A stretch of DNA of 64,000 nt from JAIRTY01 sp050257395 (lineage in GTDB: Bacteria; Actinomycetota; Actinomycetes; Streptosporangiales; Streptosporangiaceae), in NCBI GenBank assembly GCA_050257395.1, contig JBLMWU010000057.1:26889-90888 (forward strand). The letters run 5' to 3'. Positions 31,497 to 40,532 of this stretch are shown piece by piece (position 1 is the first letter of the stretch; every line of letters begins with the position of its first letter). Made by a program: the position numbers and the translations under genes. Below the pieces are notes generated by a model. That model was not told the DNA's origin and did not search any database. It saw only the letters and a list, made by a program, of their open reading frames with translations.

Positions 31497-32924
31497 ATGA
31501 ACCTGCCCGACTCACCGCCGTCCCTGTGGCTGGCGGAATACGGCGATTACCAGCCCGCGCCTGAGCTCACCGGCGACGTCACGGTGGATGTCGCGGTCAT
31601 CGGGGGCGGTTACCTGGGCCTGTCCACAGCGATCGCGCTGCGGCGCCGCGATCCGGCACCGAGCGTCGCGGTGCTGGAGGCCCGCACGGCCGGGTACGGC
31701 GCCAGCGGCCGGAACGGCTCGTTCGCCATGACCGTGGTCGGCCTGGGTTTCGGCACCACCGCCCTGCTGCGCGGCAAGCGGTTCCTGCGGCGGGCGCACA
31801 CCTACATGGAGCAGTGCGTCGACCGGCTCGACGCGTTCATCGACGAGGCGGGGCTCGACTGCGGCAAGATCCGGCCTGGTTTCCTGCGGGTCGCCACCAC
31901 CCCGGCGTATGTGAAACGGCTGCAGAAGCAGGTCGCGCTGATGTCGTCGCTGGGCTTCCGCGGCATCGAGTGGCTGGATGCGGAGGCGACCCGGGCGATG
32001 GTCGACTCCGGCCGGTATCTGGGCGCGATGTGGGAGCCGCGGCTGCTGCTGATGGACCCGGCCCGGCTGGTCCGGGAGGAGAAGCGGCACGCGATCAGCC
32101 TGGGCGCCGGCGTGTACGAGAACACCCAGGTGCTGGCGGTGGCGAAGCTGCCCGGTGCGGCCGGCGGCTACCGCCTGCTCACGCCGCACGGCGCGGTCAC
32201 GGCGGGCAGGCTGGTGTACGCCACCAACGCCTACTCGCACCTGCTCGGCGGCCTGGGCCGGCTGCAGACCCCCGCGTTCACGTACATGGTCGCCACCGAG
32301 CCGCTGACGGACGAGCAGCTCGCCCCGATCGGCTGGAGCGGGCAGCAGGGCGTGGAGGACGCCCGCAACCTCATCCACTACTACCGCCTCACCCCGGACC
32401 ACCGGATCGTGATGGGCGGCGGCCCGGTCGGGCTCGGCCGGGCCGGGGAACTGGATCACGACCGGAGCGAGCAGGCCTGGGGTCACCTGGAGGAGCACAT
32501 CCGCTGGCTGTGGCCGCACCTGGCCGGGGTGGCGGTCACCCACCGCTGGGGTGGCCCGTTCTCCGTGACGATGGACCTGACCCCGGCGCTCGGCTACCTC
32601 GGCGGCGACCGCACCGCGGTCTACGGGCTGGGCTGCATGGGGCACGGCGTCGCCATGAGCTACCTGAACGGCGAGGTCCTGGCCGACCTGCTCACCAATG
32701 ACGGCAATGGCGAGATCACCGCGCAGTGCCCGTTCGTCAACCGGCGGGTGGCCAGCTGGCCGCGCGAGCCGGTGGCCACCGCGGCCAAGTTCGCGCTCCG
32801 CGGCTACCTGCAGGCCGAAGACACCTTCCACGAGCGCGGCGCCGCCCCGCAGCCAGCCGTGGCGCCCGGCGCGGTCCGGCGCGCGGAGCAGGCCAGGCCG
32901 GTCGCATCAGGGAAGGGCAGCTAA
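31497..32924 (+). CDS. FAD-dependent oxidoreductase (DAO/PuuB type)
   Basis: Protein of 475 aa from ATG 31497. The FAD-binding motif VDVAVIGGGYLGLSTAIAL is followed by the second FAD contact YGASGRNGSFAMTV. The DAO-superfamily core includes AVYGLGCMGHGVAMSYLNGEVL near the C-terminus. Relatives oxidise amines or amino acids such as gamma-glutamylputrescine, sarcosine or glycine, passing electrons to oxygen. The first ten residues WLAEYGDY match this subgroup's usual N-terminus. It has its own terminator at 32958-32990. Substrate not assigned. Confidence 0.9.
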   Translation: MNLPDSPPSLWLAEYGDYQPAPELTGDVTVDVAVIGGGYLGLSTAIALRRRDPAPSVAVLEARTAGYGASGRNGSFAMTVVGLGFGTTALLRGKRFLRRAHTYMEQCVDRLDAFIDEAGLDCGKIRPGFLRVATTPAYVKRLQKQVALMSSLGFRGIEWLDAEATRAMVDSGRYLGAMWEPRLLLMDPARLVREEKRHAISLGAGVYENTQVLAVAKLPGAAGGYRLLTPHGAVTAGRLVYATNAYSHLLGGLGRLQTPAFTYMVATEPLTDEQLAPIGWSGQQGVEDARNLIHYYRLTPDHRIVMGGGPVGLGRAGELDHDRSEQAWGHLEEHIRWLWPHLAGVAVTHRWGGPFSVTMDLTPALGYLGGDRTAVYGLGCMGHGVAMSYLNGEVLADLLTNDGNGEITAQCPFVNRRVASWPREPVATAAKFALRGYLQAEDTFHERGAAPQPAVAPGAVRRAEQARPVASGKGS

Positions 32925-32957
32925 GGGCGCCAGGCGCGCGGCAGCGCACTGATCACA

Positions 32958-32990
32958 AGAAAAGGCCGGCTTCACGAGCCGGCCTTTTCT
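32958..32990. terminator. Strong intrinsic terminator
   Basis: Perfect 14-bp stem AGAAAAGGCCGGCT / AGCCGGCCTTTTCT with a TCACG loop. A poly-T segment lies within the descending arm. It ends the FAD oxidoreductase transcript and, being symmetrical, can work in both directions. Confidence 0.9.
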
Positions 32991-33034
32991 GCTGCTGCTC
33001 ATAATACCACAGTTTCAAGGAAAGCAGCTGAAAT

Positions 33035-33063
33035 TTGACGCATCTGCGCTGGCTGGGTAGCTT
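33035..33063 (+). promoter_or_regulatory. Sigma-70-type promoter before helicase gene
   Basis: TTGACG at 33035-33040 and TAGCTT at 33058-33063 are separated by 17 nt. Transcription would begin near 33070, leaving a leader of about 85 nt before the GTG start at 33156. Confidence 0.6.
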
Positions 33064-33155
33064 GTGCGCGTCATTCGGCCAGGTACGGACCCGTGCACGG
33101 CGCGGCGGCACGCGCATTGTTTATTTTCCTTTCCGGGCGGGGGGATGGCGAGAGC

Positions 33156-35513
33156 GTGAACGAAGAAACCGAACGGGAACAGGCCTATATCGACCAGCTC
33201 TACCAGCGCGTCGATGTGCTGCGCGAGCAGACCTCGGCCGAGCTCGCCGGGGTGCTGCGCCAGGAGCGCGACACGGCGCAGGCCCGGCTGGAACGGGAAG
33301 CCGCCGTCACCCGCCAGGCCGGCCACCTGGCCCAGCTCAACGCGGCCGAGAGCGGGCTGTGCTTCGGCCGCCTCGACCTGCTGACGGGGGAACGCCGGTA
33401 CATCGGGCGGATCGGGCTGCGCGCGGAGTCGGGCGAAGGCGAGCCGCTGCTGCTCGACTGGCGCGCGCCCGCGGCGGGCGCCTTCTACCTTGCCACCGCC
33501 GGCGCCCCGCACGGCGTCCGGCGCCGCCGCCACATCATGACCCGCGGCCGCCGGGTGACCGGCCTGGACGACGAGGTGCTGGACCGCGACGGGCTCACCG
33601 CCGTCAGCGGCCTGTCCGGGGAGGCGGCGCTGCTGGCGGCGGTGGCGGCTCAGCGCACCGGCCGGATGCGCGACATCGTCGCCACCCTGCAGGCCGAGCA
33701 GGACACCATCGTCCGCTCGGACCACCGCGGCATCCTGGTGGTGCAGGGCGGCCCCGGCACCGGGAAGACCGCCGTCGCGCTGCACCGCGCGGCCTATCTC
33801 CTCTACACCCACCAGCACCTCGCCGCCCGCGGTGTGCTGGTGGTCGGCCCCAGCGCCACGTTCCTCAGCTACATCAGCCAGGTCCTGCCCGGCCTCGGGG
33901 AGACCAGCGTGCTGCTGGCGACGGTGGGGGAGCTGTTCCCCGGGGTCACGGCCGGCCGCGCCGAGGGGCGGGCCGCCGGGGAGATCAAGGGCCGGGCCGC
34001 CATGGCCGGCGTGCTCGCGGCGGCGGTCCGCGACCGGCAGGCCGCCACCGGCGCCACCGGCGTCGAGTTCGCCGGCGAGCCGCTCGAGCTCGGCGCCCGG
34101 GCCATCCGCGGCGCCGCCCAGCGCGCCCGGGACACCGGGCTGCCGCACAACCAGGCCCGGCCGGTGTTCCAGCGGCTGATCGTGGCGGCGCTCGCCGAGC
34201 GGTACGCGGCCCGCACCCGCGAGCTCGAAGAGCGGCTGGAGGCGGAGGTCGCGGACATACTCGCGGGCGCCAGCGCCGCCATCGAGGCGGACCTCGCAGC
34301 CCTGCCGCCGGCTCAGGAGGAAGACGGGGACGACGGGCAGCGGGTGCTCGCGGACCTGCGGCGGCAGCTGCGGGAGGACGCCAGCGTGCGGGCGTGGCTG
34401 GAGGAGCTGTGGCCCGCGCTGACCCCGCAGCGGCTGCTGGAGGGCCTCTTCGCCGACCCGGACCGGCTCGCCTCGGCCGCCCCGTCGCTCACCGCCGCCG
34501 AGCGGGCCGCGCTGCTGCGCGAGCCCGGGGGCTGGAGCACCGCAGACGTGCCGCTGCTGGACGAGGCGGCCGAACTGCTGGGCCGGGACGAGCGGGCCGC
34601 CGTGGCGCGCGCCGCACGCGAGCGCGAGCAGCGGATCGCCTATGCCCGGGGCGTGCTGGAGATCGCCGGGGGCTCCCCGGCCGCCGACATGGACGACGGC
34701 GAGGTGCTGCGGGCCACCGACCTGCTGGGTGCCGAGACGCTCGCGGAACGCCATGGCGAACCGGGCCTGCGCACGGTGGCCGAGCGGGCCGCCGCCGACC
34801 GGACCTGGACGTTCGGCCACGTGATCGTGGACGAGGCACAGGAGCTGTCCGCGATGGCCTGGCGGCTGCTGATCCGCCGCTGCCCCACCAGGTCGATGAC
34901 CATCGTCGGGGACGTCGCGCAGACCGGCGGCCCGGCCGGCGTCACGTCGTGGCGGCAGGCCCTGGAACCGCTGGCGGGCGACCGGTGGCAGCTGACCCGG
35001 CTGACCGTCAACTACCGCACCCCGGCCGAGATCATGACGGCCACCGCCGGGCTCCTCGCGGCGATCGACCCCGATCAGGAGCCGCCGCGGGCGGTCCGCC
35101 AGACGGGCGTGCCGCCCTGGCGGATGGCCACCGCCGCCGGCGCGCTCCCGGCAGCGCTGGCCCGGGCCGCGGCCGCGGAGGCGGCCGCGACCGGGGACGG
35201 CCGGCTCGCCGTCGTCGTGCCGGAGGGCCGGGCCGGTGAGCTGGGCCCGGCAGTCGCCCGCGCGGTGCCCGGCACGTCGTTCGGCGCCAGCCCCGACCTG
35301 ACCGCCCCTGTCGTGCTGCTGGGCGCCGGGCAGGCCAAGGGCCTGGAGTTCGACTCGGTACTGATCGCCGACCCGGCCGGGATCCTCCGCGGGTCCCCCC
35401 GCGGCCGCAGCGACCTCTACGTGGCGATGACCCGCAGCACCCAGCGGCTGGGCGTGCTGCACCAGGGACCGCCGCCAGCGGAACTGGCGGACCTGCCGGA
35501 GCGGGCCGGCTGA
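33156..35513 (+). CDS. HelR/HelD-like RNA polymerase recycling helicase
   Basis: Protein of 785 aa from GTG 33156 with a GGGGGATGGCGAG region upstream. The N-terminal coiled coil (REQTSAELAGVLRQERDTAQARLE) is followed by motif I GGPGTGKTAVALHRAAYLLY (P loop 198-205), Walker B VIVDEAQELSAMAW, motif TRLTVNYRTPAEIM and the late GQAKGLEFDSVLIADP. This is the superfamily-1 HelD layout: a long arm reaches into RNA polymerase and evicts stalled enzyme or rifamycin. Actinobacterial HelR gives rifamycin tolerance. The gene stands alone after a strong terminator with its own promoter. Assignment to HelR rather than HelD is by actinobacterial context only. Confidence 0.9.
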   Translation: MNEETEREQAYIDQLYQRVDVLREQTSAELAGVLRQERDTAQARLEREAAVTRQAGHLAQLNAAESGLCFGRLDLLTGERRYIGRIGLRAESGEGEPLLLDWRAPAAGAFYLATAGAPHGVRRRRHIMTRGRRVTGLDDEVLDRDGLTAVSGLSGEAALLAAVAAQRTGRMRDIVATLQAEQDTIVRSDHRGILVVQGGPGTGKTAVALHRAAYLLYTHQHLAARGVLVVGPSATFLSYISQVLPGLGETSVLLATVGELFPGVTAGRAEGRAAGEIKGRAAMAGVLAAAVRDRQAATGATGVEFAGEPLELGARAIRGAAQRARDTGLPHNQARPVFQRLIVAALAERYAARTRELEERLEAEVADILAGASAAIEADLAALPPAQEEDGDDGQRVLADLRRQLREDASVRAWLEELWPALTPQRLLEGLFADPDRLASAAPSLTAAERAALLREPGGWSTADVPLLDEAAELLGRDERAAVARAAREREQRIAYARGVLEIAGGSPAADMDDGEVLRATDLLGAETLAERHGEPGLRTVAERAAADRTWTFGHVIVDEAQELSAMAWRLLIRRCPTRSMTIVGDVAQTGGPAGVTSWRQALEPLAGDRWQLTRLTVNYRTPAEIMTATAGLLAAIDPDQEPPRAVRQTGVPPWRMATAAGALPAALARAAAAEAAATGDGRLAVVVPEGRAGELGPAVARAVPGTSFGASPDLTAPVVLLGAGQAKGLEFDSVLIADPAGILRGSPRGRSDLYVAMTRSTQRLGVLHQGPPPAELADLPERAG

Positions 35514-35537
35514 CCCGGCTGGCCGGCCGCGCGGACG

Positions 35538-36461
35538 TCAGGGACTGCCCACGGCGCCCGGCCGCGCCTGCGCCGCCGCCATGCCCTGCGCGAACCCCGC
35601 GTCCGCGACCCGGTCGCGGCGGCTGGCGTCCATCAGGTCGGCGCCCATCGCGGCGGCCGCGGCCGCGTCCGGGCCGATGATCGTGACCCGGGCACCTCGC
35701 CTGCGGGCGCCCGCCGCCTCCACGGCGGTGGCCACCTGCCAGCTGCGGCCCACCAGCCGGGCGATGCCGGTGCGCGCCGTGAGCGCGGCCGTGGGGACCA
35801 GGCACAGCACGCGGGTGCCCGGCCGGACCGGGGCGATGTCCAGGTTGGTGGGGCTCCACACCCCGCCGTCCACGTAGTCCCTGCCGCCGATCCGCACCGG
35901 CTGGAAAAGCCCGGGGACCGCGCAGGAGGCGGCCACCGCGTCGGCCACCCCGGCGTCCGGCGCGCCCGGCGCCCCGAACACCACCCGGTGCCCGGTGCGG
36001 GCGTCCACCGCCGCCACCCGCAGCCGGCCGTCGAACCCCGAGCCGAACGCGCCGATGCGCGCCCGCAGGTCATCGAGGGGGACGCGGCCCTGCGGCAGCC
36101 GGGCCAGCAGGGCGGCGCGGGCTGCCGCCCGGCCCGGCCGCGCCGCCCGCAGCGCGGCGCCCACCAGCGGCAGCGAACCGTCCATCCAGACCCGGGCCAG
36201 CCGCCCGGCCGCGGTGCGGGCGGGGCCCGCCGCGGCTGGCGGTGCCTGCTGGGCCAGGCCGGCCGGGTCGCCGGGCCGGCGCGGCGGCCTGCCCGCCGCC
36301 AGCCTGGCGGCGACGATCGAGCCCGCGGACGTGCCGACGAAGTGCCGCGCCTGCCGGAAGTCGGCGCCGGACCGCTCCCCGGCACCGGCCAGGAAGCCGG
36401 ACAGCCACGCTTCCCCGAGCGTGCCGCCGACCCCCAGCACGAGCACGTCGGGAGGCTCCAC
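35538..36461 (-). CDS. Patatin-like phospholipase
   Basis: Protein of 307 aa from GTG 36461. A -10-like TACACT (plus strand 36470-36475) lies 8 nt upstream of the start, so the mRNA may be leaderless. The catalytic dyad is Ser in FVGTSAGSIVA and Asp in DYVDGGVWSPTN, with the glycine-rich VLGVGGTLGEAWLSGFLAG as oxyanion loop. Such lipid acyl hydrolases release fatty acids from phospholipids or acylglycerols. The neighbouring genes at 36671 and 39054 are also lipid-related. No signal peptide, so it is cytoplasmic. Confidence 0.9.
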   Translation of the reverse strand: MEPPDVLVLGVGGTLGEAWLSGFLAGAGERSGADFRQARHFVGTSAGSIVAARLAAGRPPRRPGDPAGLAQQAPPAAAGPARTAAGRLARVWMDGSLPLVGAALRAARPGRAAARAALLARLPQGRVPLDDLRARIGAFGSGFDGRLRVAAVDARTGHRVVFGAPGAPDAGVADAVAASCAVPGLFQPVRIGGRDYVDGGVWSPTNLDIAPVRPGTRVLCLVPTAALTARTGIARLVGRSWQVATAVEAAGARRRGARVTIIGPDAAAAAAMGADLMDASRRDRVADAGFAQGMAAAQARPGAVGSP

Positions 36462-36670
36462 GCCTGACGAGTGTAGGCGCCGCACCGGCGGTTGCCCGGG
36501 CCCGGCGCCAGTGGCCAACGGCCCCGCCCGGTCAGGACGAACGCCCGTGCCGGGGCTGACCAGGGGTGCCGGAGCCTGAAACCGGCAGCCCTGCTGTCCG
36601 GCGTGGGGCGACGGGGCCCTGATCCCCAGCGTTCGTGAAGCATGCGTGCGCGAGAGGACGGAGCAGGCCC

Positions 36671-38194
36671 ATGAACTTCAATCTCGCGGTCATCCTGCAC
36701 GAGACCGCAGCCAGGTCGCCCGGCAAGCCGGCAGCGCTCTACCCGGGCGGCGCCCTGACCTACGGCGAGCTCGACGCGGCGTCCGGCCAGCTGGCAGCCG
36801 GGCTGGCGGCCGCCGGGATCGGCCCGGGCGACCCGGTGGCGCTGCAGCTGCCCAACATCCCGCAGTTCCTGGTGGCCTACTTCGGCATCCTGAAGGCGGG
36901 CGGCGTGGTGGTGCCGCTGAATGTCATGTTCAAGGCGCCGGAGGTGGCGTTCCACCTCAGCGACAGCGCGGCGAAGATCCTCATCACCTGGGCCGGGATC
37001 CTGGACCAGGCGGCTGCCGGCGCCGCAAGCGCCGGGCTCAGCGCCGTCTACGCCGTGGGGCTGGAGGGTGACTCCGGCGGCGCCAGCCCGTTCGGGAAAC
37101 TGCTGGCGCCCGCGGACGGCGCCCAGCTGGCCGCCCGGGAGCTGACCGACACCGCGGTCATCATGTACACGTCGGGGACGACCGGCCGCCCCAAGGGCGC
37201 GCAGCTCACCCACCTGCAGCTGTACATGAACGCCGACATCCCCGGGCGGCTGTTCGACATCCAGCCCGACGACGTGGTGATCACGGTGCTGCCGCTGTTC
37301 CACGTGTTCGGCCTGTCCAGCATCCTGAACGTCTGCGTGCGGTTCGGCTGCACCATGTCGCTCATCCCGCGCTTCGACCCGGCCACGGTGCTGGCCGCGA
37401 TCGAGCGCGACCGGGCCACCATCTTCGAGGGCGTGCCCGCCATGTTCGGCGCCCTGCTGGCACACCCGGACCTGGACCGCTACGACCTGTCCTCGCTGCG
37501 GGTCGCCATCTCCGGCGGCGCCTCGATACCCGCGCCGGTCCTGGACGCGTTCGAGCAGCGGTTCGGCGTCCTGATCCTGGAGGGCTACGGGCTGACCGAG
37601 ACCGCGTCCACCACCACGTTCAACCGGAGCGCGGACGACCGCCGCGTCTACAGCGTCGGCAAGCCCATCTGGGGCACCCAGACCGAGGTGTGGGACGACA
37701 AGGGGCACCCGCTGCCGGCCGGCCGGGACCACGTGGGCGAGGTGGTCACCCGCGGGCTGCACGTGATGAAGGGCTACCTGCACCACGCGGAGGCCACCGC
37801 GGACGCGTTCACCGGCAGCTGGTTCCACACCGGCGACCTCGGTTACTTCGACGAGGACGGCTTCCTGTTCATCGTGGGCCGCATCAAGGAGCTCATCATC
37901 CGCGGCGGGTACAACGTGTACCCGGCCGAGATCGAGGACGTGCTGCACGCGCACCCGGCGATCGCCGAGGCCGCCGTGGTCGGCATCCCCGACGAGCGGC
38001 TCGGCGAGGAGGTCATGGCCGTCGTCAGGGTGCGGCCGGGCTCCGCGGTGACGGCATCGGACGTGATCGCCTTCTGCAAGGAGCGGCTCGCCGCCTACAA
38101 GTACCCGCGGGTGGTCCAGTTCCGCGACGAGCTGCCGCGCAACGCGCTCGGAAAGGTCCTCAAGGACCGGCTGGTGCCCACGGCCGCCCGCTGA
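36671..38194 (+). CDS. Acyl-CoA synthetase (AMP-dependent)
   Basis: Protein of 507 aa from ATG 36671 with GGAG upstream. ANL motifs are YTSGTTGRPKGAQLTH (phosphate loop), the adenine-binding GYGLTETASTTTFN, TGDLGYFDEDGFLFIVGRIKELII and the catalytic lysine in ELPRNALGKVLK. It joins a carboxylic acid to CoA via an acyl-AMP. Length and text fit medium/long-chain fatty acyl-CoA synthetases (FadD type). It is followed at close range by the DUF2993 gene and the WS/DGAT gene on the same strand, a set that fits storage-lipid synthesis. Confidence 0.93.
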   Translation: MNFNLAVILHETAARSPGKPAALYPGGALTYGELDAASGQLAAGLAAAGIGPGDPVALQLPNIPQFLVAYFGILKAGGVVVPLNVMFKAPEVAFHLSDSAAKILITWAGILDQAAAGAASAGLSAVYAVGLEGDSGGASPFGKLLAPADGAQLAARELTDTAVIMYTSGTTGRPKGAQLTHLQLYMNADIPGRLFDIQPDDVVITVLPLFHVFGLSSILNVCVRFGCTMSLIPRFDPATVLAAIERDRATIFEGVPAMFGALLAHPDLDRYDLSSLRVAISGGASIPAPVLDAFEQRFGVLILEGYGLTETASTTTFNRSADDRRVYSVGKPIWGTQTEVWDDKGHPLPAGRDHVGEVVTRGLHVMKGYLHHAEATADAFTGSWFHTGDLGYFDEDGFLFIVGRIKELIIRGGYNVYPAEIEDVLHAHPAIAEAAVVGIPDERLGEEVMAVVRVRPGSAVTASDVIAFCKERLAAYKYPRVVQFRDELPRNALGKVLKDRLVPTAAR

Positions 38195-38254
38195 CGCGGC
38201 GCCTGGCCGGCCGCGGTGGCAGCGGACCCGGGCGCGCTGCCCCATAGTGGACCT

Positions 38255-38893
38255 GTGATCGGCGTGGGCCTGGTGGTGCTGGTGCTCGCTGCCCTGGTCG
38301 TCGCCGACCGGGTCGCGGTGCTGCGGGTGCAGGACAGGATCGCCACCCGGCTGGCCGAACGCGGCTTCGCCGGGAAACCGCGGGTGAGCATCACGGGCTT
38401 CCCGTTCCTCACCCAGGCGGCGGCCAGGAGCCTGCGCAAGGTCGTCATCAGCGGGCCGGGCCGCAAGGCGGGCCCGGTGGAGGTCAAGAGCATCGACGTC
38501 ACCCTGTACGGGGCCTGGGTGAGCCCCGGGTACACGGGCAGCACCGCCGACCGCTACTGCGGCACCGCCCTGCTCGGCTTCGCGGGCATCGCCCGGGTGG
38601 CCGGCACGCCCGGCCTGACGGTCACCGGCGACGGCCCCGGGCAGCTGAAGATCACCGCCAGCCTGGGGCCGGTCTCCCGGACCGCCACCGCCCGGGTGAC
38701 CAGGACCGGCGCGGGCGCCATCCGCATCACCCTGATCTCCGCGGGCGGGCTCCCGCTCGCGATGCTCGGGTCGCTGCGGGACATGACCCTGCCGCTGCCC
38801 GGCCTGCCCAAGGGGACGGTGATCCGGGGGGTCACCGTCACCGGCGAGGGGGTCCTGCTGCACCTGTCCGGCGAGCACATGACGTTCGGCTGA
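38255..38893 (+). CDS. DUF2993 (LmeA-like) secreted lipid-associated protein
   Basis: Protein of 212 aa from GTG 38255, close behind a -10-like TAGTGG. One N-terminal membrane/signal segment (IGVGLVVLVLAALVVADRVAVL) is followed by the DUF2993 domain: FPFLTQAAARSLRKVVISG, VEVKSIDVTLYGAW and GTVIRGVTVTGEGVLLHLSG. In mycobacteria the LmeA-like members bind phosphatidylinositol-type lipids in the envelope. It lies between an acyl-CoA synthetase and a WS/DGAT gene on the same strand. Envelope lipid handling is the likely role. Confidence 0.85.
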   Translation: MIGVGLVVLVLAALVVADRVAVLRVQDRIATRLAERGFAGKPRVSITGFPFLTQAAARSLRKVVISGPGRKAGPVEVKSIDVTLYGAWVSPGYTGSTADRYCGTALLGFAGIARVAGTPGLTVTGDGPGQLKITASLGPVSRTATARVTRTGAGAIRITLISAGGLPLAMLGSLRDMTLPLPGLPKGTVIRGVTVTGEGVLLHLSGEHMTFG

Positions 38894-39053
38894 CGCGGCG
38901 GGGCCGGCCAAAGGGGCTGAAAGGCCCCCGGACCGGGGACGATGGGCCGGCGTGGCGGCCACCCCCGGCGGCTTAATCCGGATAGTGAGGAACCAGCGGC
39001 CCGCGGACGCCGCGCCCGGCAGCGACACGTTGCCCGCTGGGAGAGGGGGCATC

Positions 39054-40532
39054 GTGGACCGGCTGAACCCGCTCGACGCCGTGTTCGTCGATGCGGAGGA
39101 CCAGGACCAGCACACCTCCATGGCGATCGCGTCGATCGCCGTGTTCGAGGGCCCGGCCCCGTCCGTCGAGGAGCTCATCGCCTCGCTCGAGGGGCGGCTG
39201 CCGCTGGTGCCGCGCTACCGCCAGAAACTGCGCACCGTCCCGTTCCGCCTCGGCCGCCCGGTCTGGGTGGACGACCCGGACTTCGACATCCGCTACCACG
39301 TCCGGCGCACCGCGCTGCCCGCGCCCGGGGAGGACCTGCAGCTCGCCGACCTGATGGCGCGGGTGATGTCGCAGCGGCTGGACCGGGAGCACCCGCTGTG
39401 GGAGTACTGGGTGGCCGAAGGGCTGGCCGGCGGCCGCTGGGCGCTGATCTCCAAGGTGCACCACTGCATGGTGGACGGCGTGTCCGGCACCGACCTGTAC
39501 CGGGTGATCTTCGACTTCTCCCCGGAGCCCTCACCGCCCGTTCCCGATGATCGGGAGGCGCCCGGGGGCGAGCCCTCCGGTCTGCGGCTGGCCGCCCAGG
39601 CCGTGCTGGACACGGTGGCGCTGCCCGCCCGGGAAGCCTCCGCGCTGAGGGGTGCGCTGGCGGATCCGCGGGCGGCCGCCCGCCAGCTGGCCGCCGTGGG
39701 GCGGGCCGCCGCCAGGATGGCGCCCGCCGCGCTGCCGACCCCGGCCTCCTCGCTGAGCGGGCCTATCGGCAGGCAGCGCCGCTGGACCTGGGCCCGCGGC
39801 TCGCTCGCGGACGTCAAGACCGTCAAGCGCGCGCTCGGCGGCACCGTCAACGACGTCGTCCTGGCCGCGATCAGCGGCGGCCTGCGGGCGCTCCTGCTGT
39901 CCCGCGGCGAGGAGCCCGGGTCGCACATGGTCCGCTCGCTGGTGCCGGTGTCGCTGCGGGCACCGGGCGAGGAGAGCATCTACGAGAACCGGGTGTCGGC
40001 GGTGCTGGCCGACCTGCCCGTGCACCTGGCCGACCCGGTGGAGCGGCTCGCCGCCGTCCGGGCCGAGCTGCTCGCGCTGAAGGAGAGCCGGGAACTGCTG
40101 GTCGGCGAGGCGCTGGTGGCGCTGGGCCGCTACACGCCGTTCCCGGTCGCGTCCCGGTCGGTCAGGTTCGTGTTCGGGCTGCCGCAGCGGGAGATCATCA
40201 CCGTCACCACCAACGTGCCCGGCCCCCAGCAGCCGCTGTACGCGCTGGGCCGCCGGCTGGTCGAGATCATCCCGTACGTGCCCATCGCGACGACGCTGCG
40301 CACCGGCGTCTCGATCTTCACCTACTGCGGCCAGGTCACCTTCGGCATCACCGGCGACTTCGCCGCCAACCCGGACCTGGATGTGCTGGCCCGCGGCATC
40401 GAGGAGAGCCTGGCCGAACTGCTGGCGGCGGCCAGGGCCACCCGCCCGCGCCGCGCCGCCCGCGCTCCCCGCAAGGCTCCCGGGCGGGCTGGCGAGCGTG
40501 CCCCGTCAGCGCCCGGGCGGGATGGGTCATAG
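39054..40532 (+). CDS. Wax ester synthase/diacylglycerol acyltransferase
   Basis: Protein of 492 aa from GTG 39054 with GAGAGGGGG upstream; the frame is open from 38952. The catalytic motif HHCMVDGVSG (HHxxxDG) lies near residue 140. The second conserved part PLYALGRRLVEIIPYVP and the N-terminal LNPLDAVFVDAEDQDQHTSMAIAS match WS/DGAT proteins. It acylates diacylglycerol or fatty alcohol from acyl-CoA, making triacylglycerol or wax ester at the membrane. The C-terminus is Arg/Pro-rich. It ends convergently with the HTH-repeat gene and overlaps it by 6 nt. Confidence 0.93.
   Translation: MDRLNPLDAVFVDAEDQDQHTSMAIASIAVFEGPAPSVEELIASLEGRLPLVPRYRQKLRTVPFRLGRPVWVDDPDFDIRYHVRRTALPAPGEDLQLADLMARVMSQRLDREHPLWEYWVAEGLAGGRWALISKVHHCMVDGVSGTDLYRVIFDFSPEPSPPVPDDREAPGGEPSGLRLAAQAVLDTVALPAREASALRGALADPRAAARQLAAVGRAAARMAPAALPTPASSLSGPIGRQRRWTWARGSLADVKTVKRALGGTVNDVVLAAISGGLRALLLSRGEEPGSHMVRSLVPVSLRAPGEESIYENRVSAVLADLPVHLADPVERLAAVRAELLALKESRELLVGEALVALGRYTPFPVASRSVRFVFGLPQREIITVTTNVPGPQQPLYALGRRLVEIIPYVPIATTLRTGVSIFTYCGQVTFGITGDFAANPDLDVLARGIEESLAELLAAARATRPRRAARAPRKAPGRAGERAPSAPGRDGS

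Noticed and set aside
38913..38928. Stem-loop GGGGC...GCCCC after the DUF2993 gene
   Set aside because: The stem is only 5 bp with no T run, which is common in GC-rich DNA. It was not counted as a terminator.
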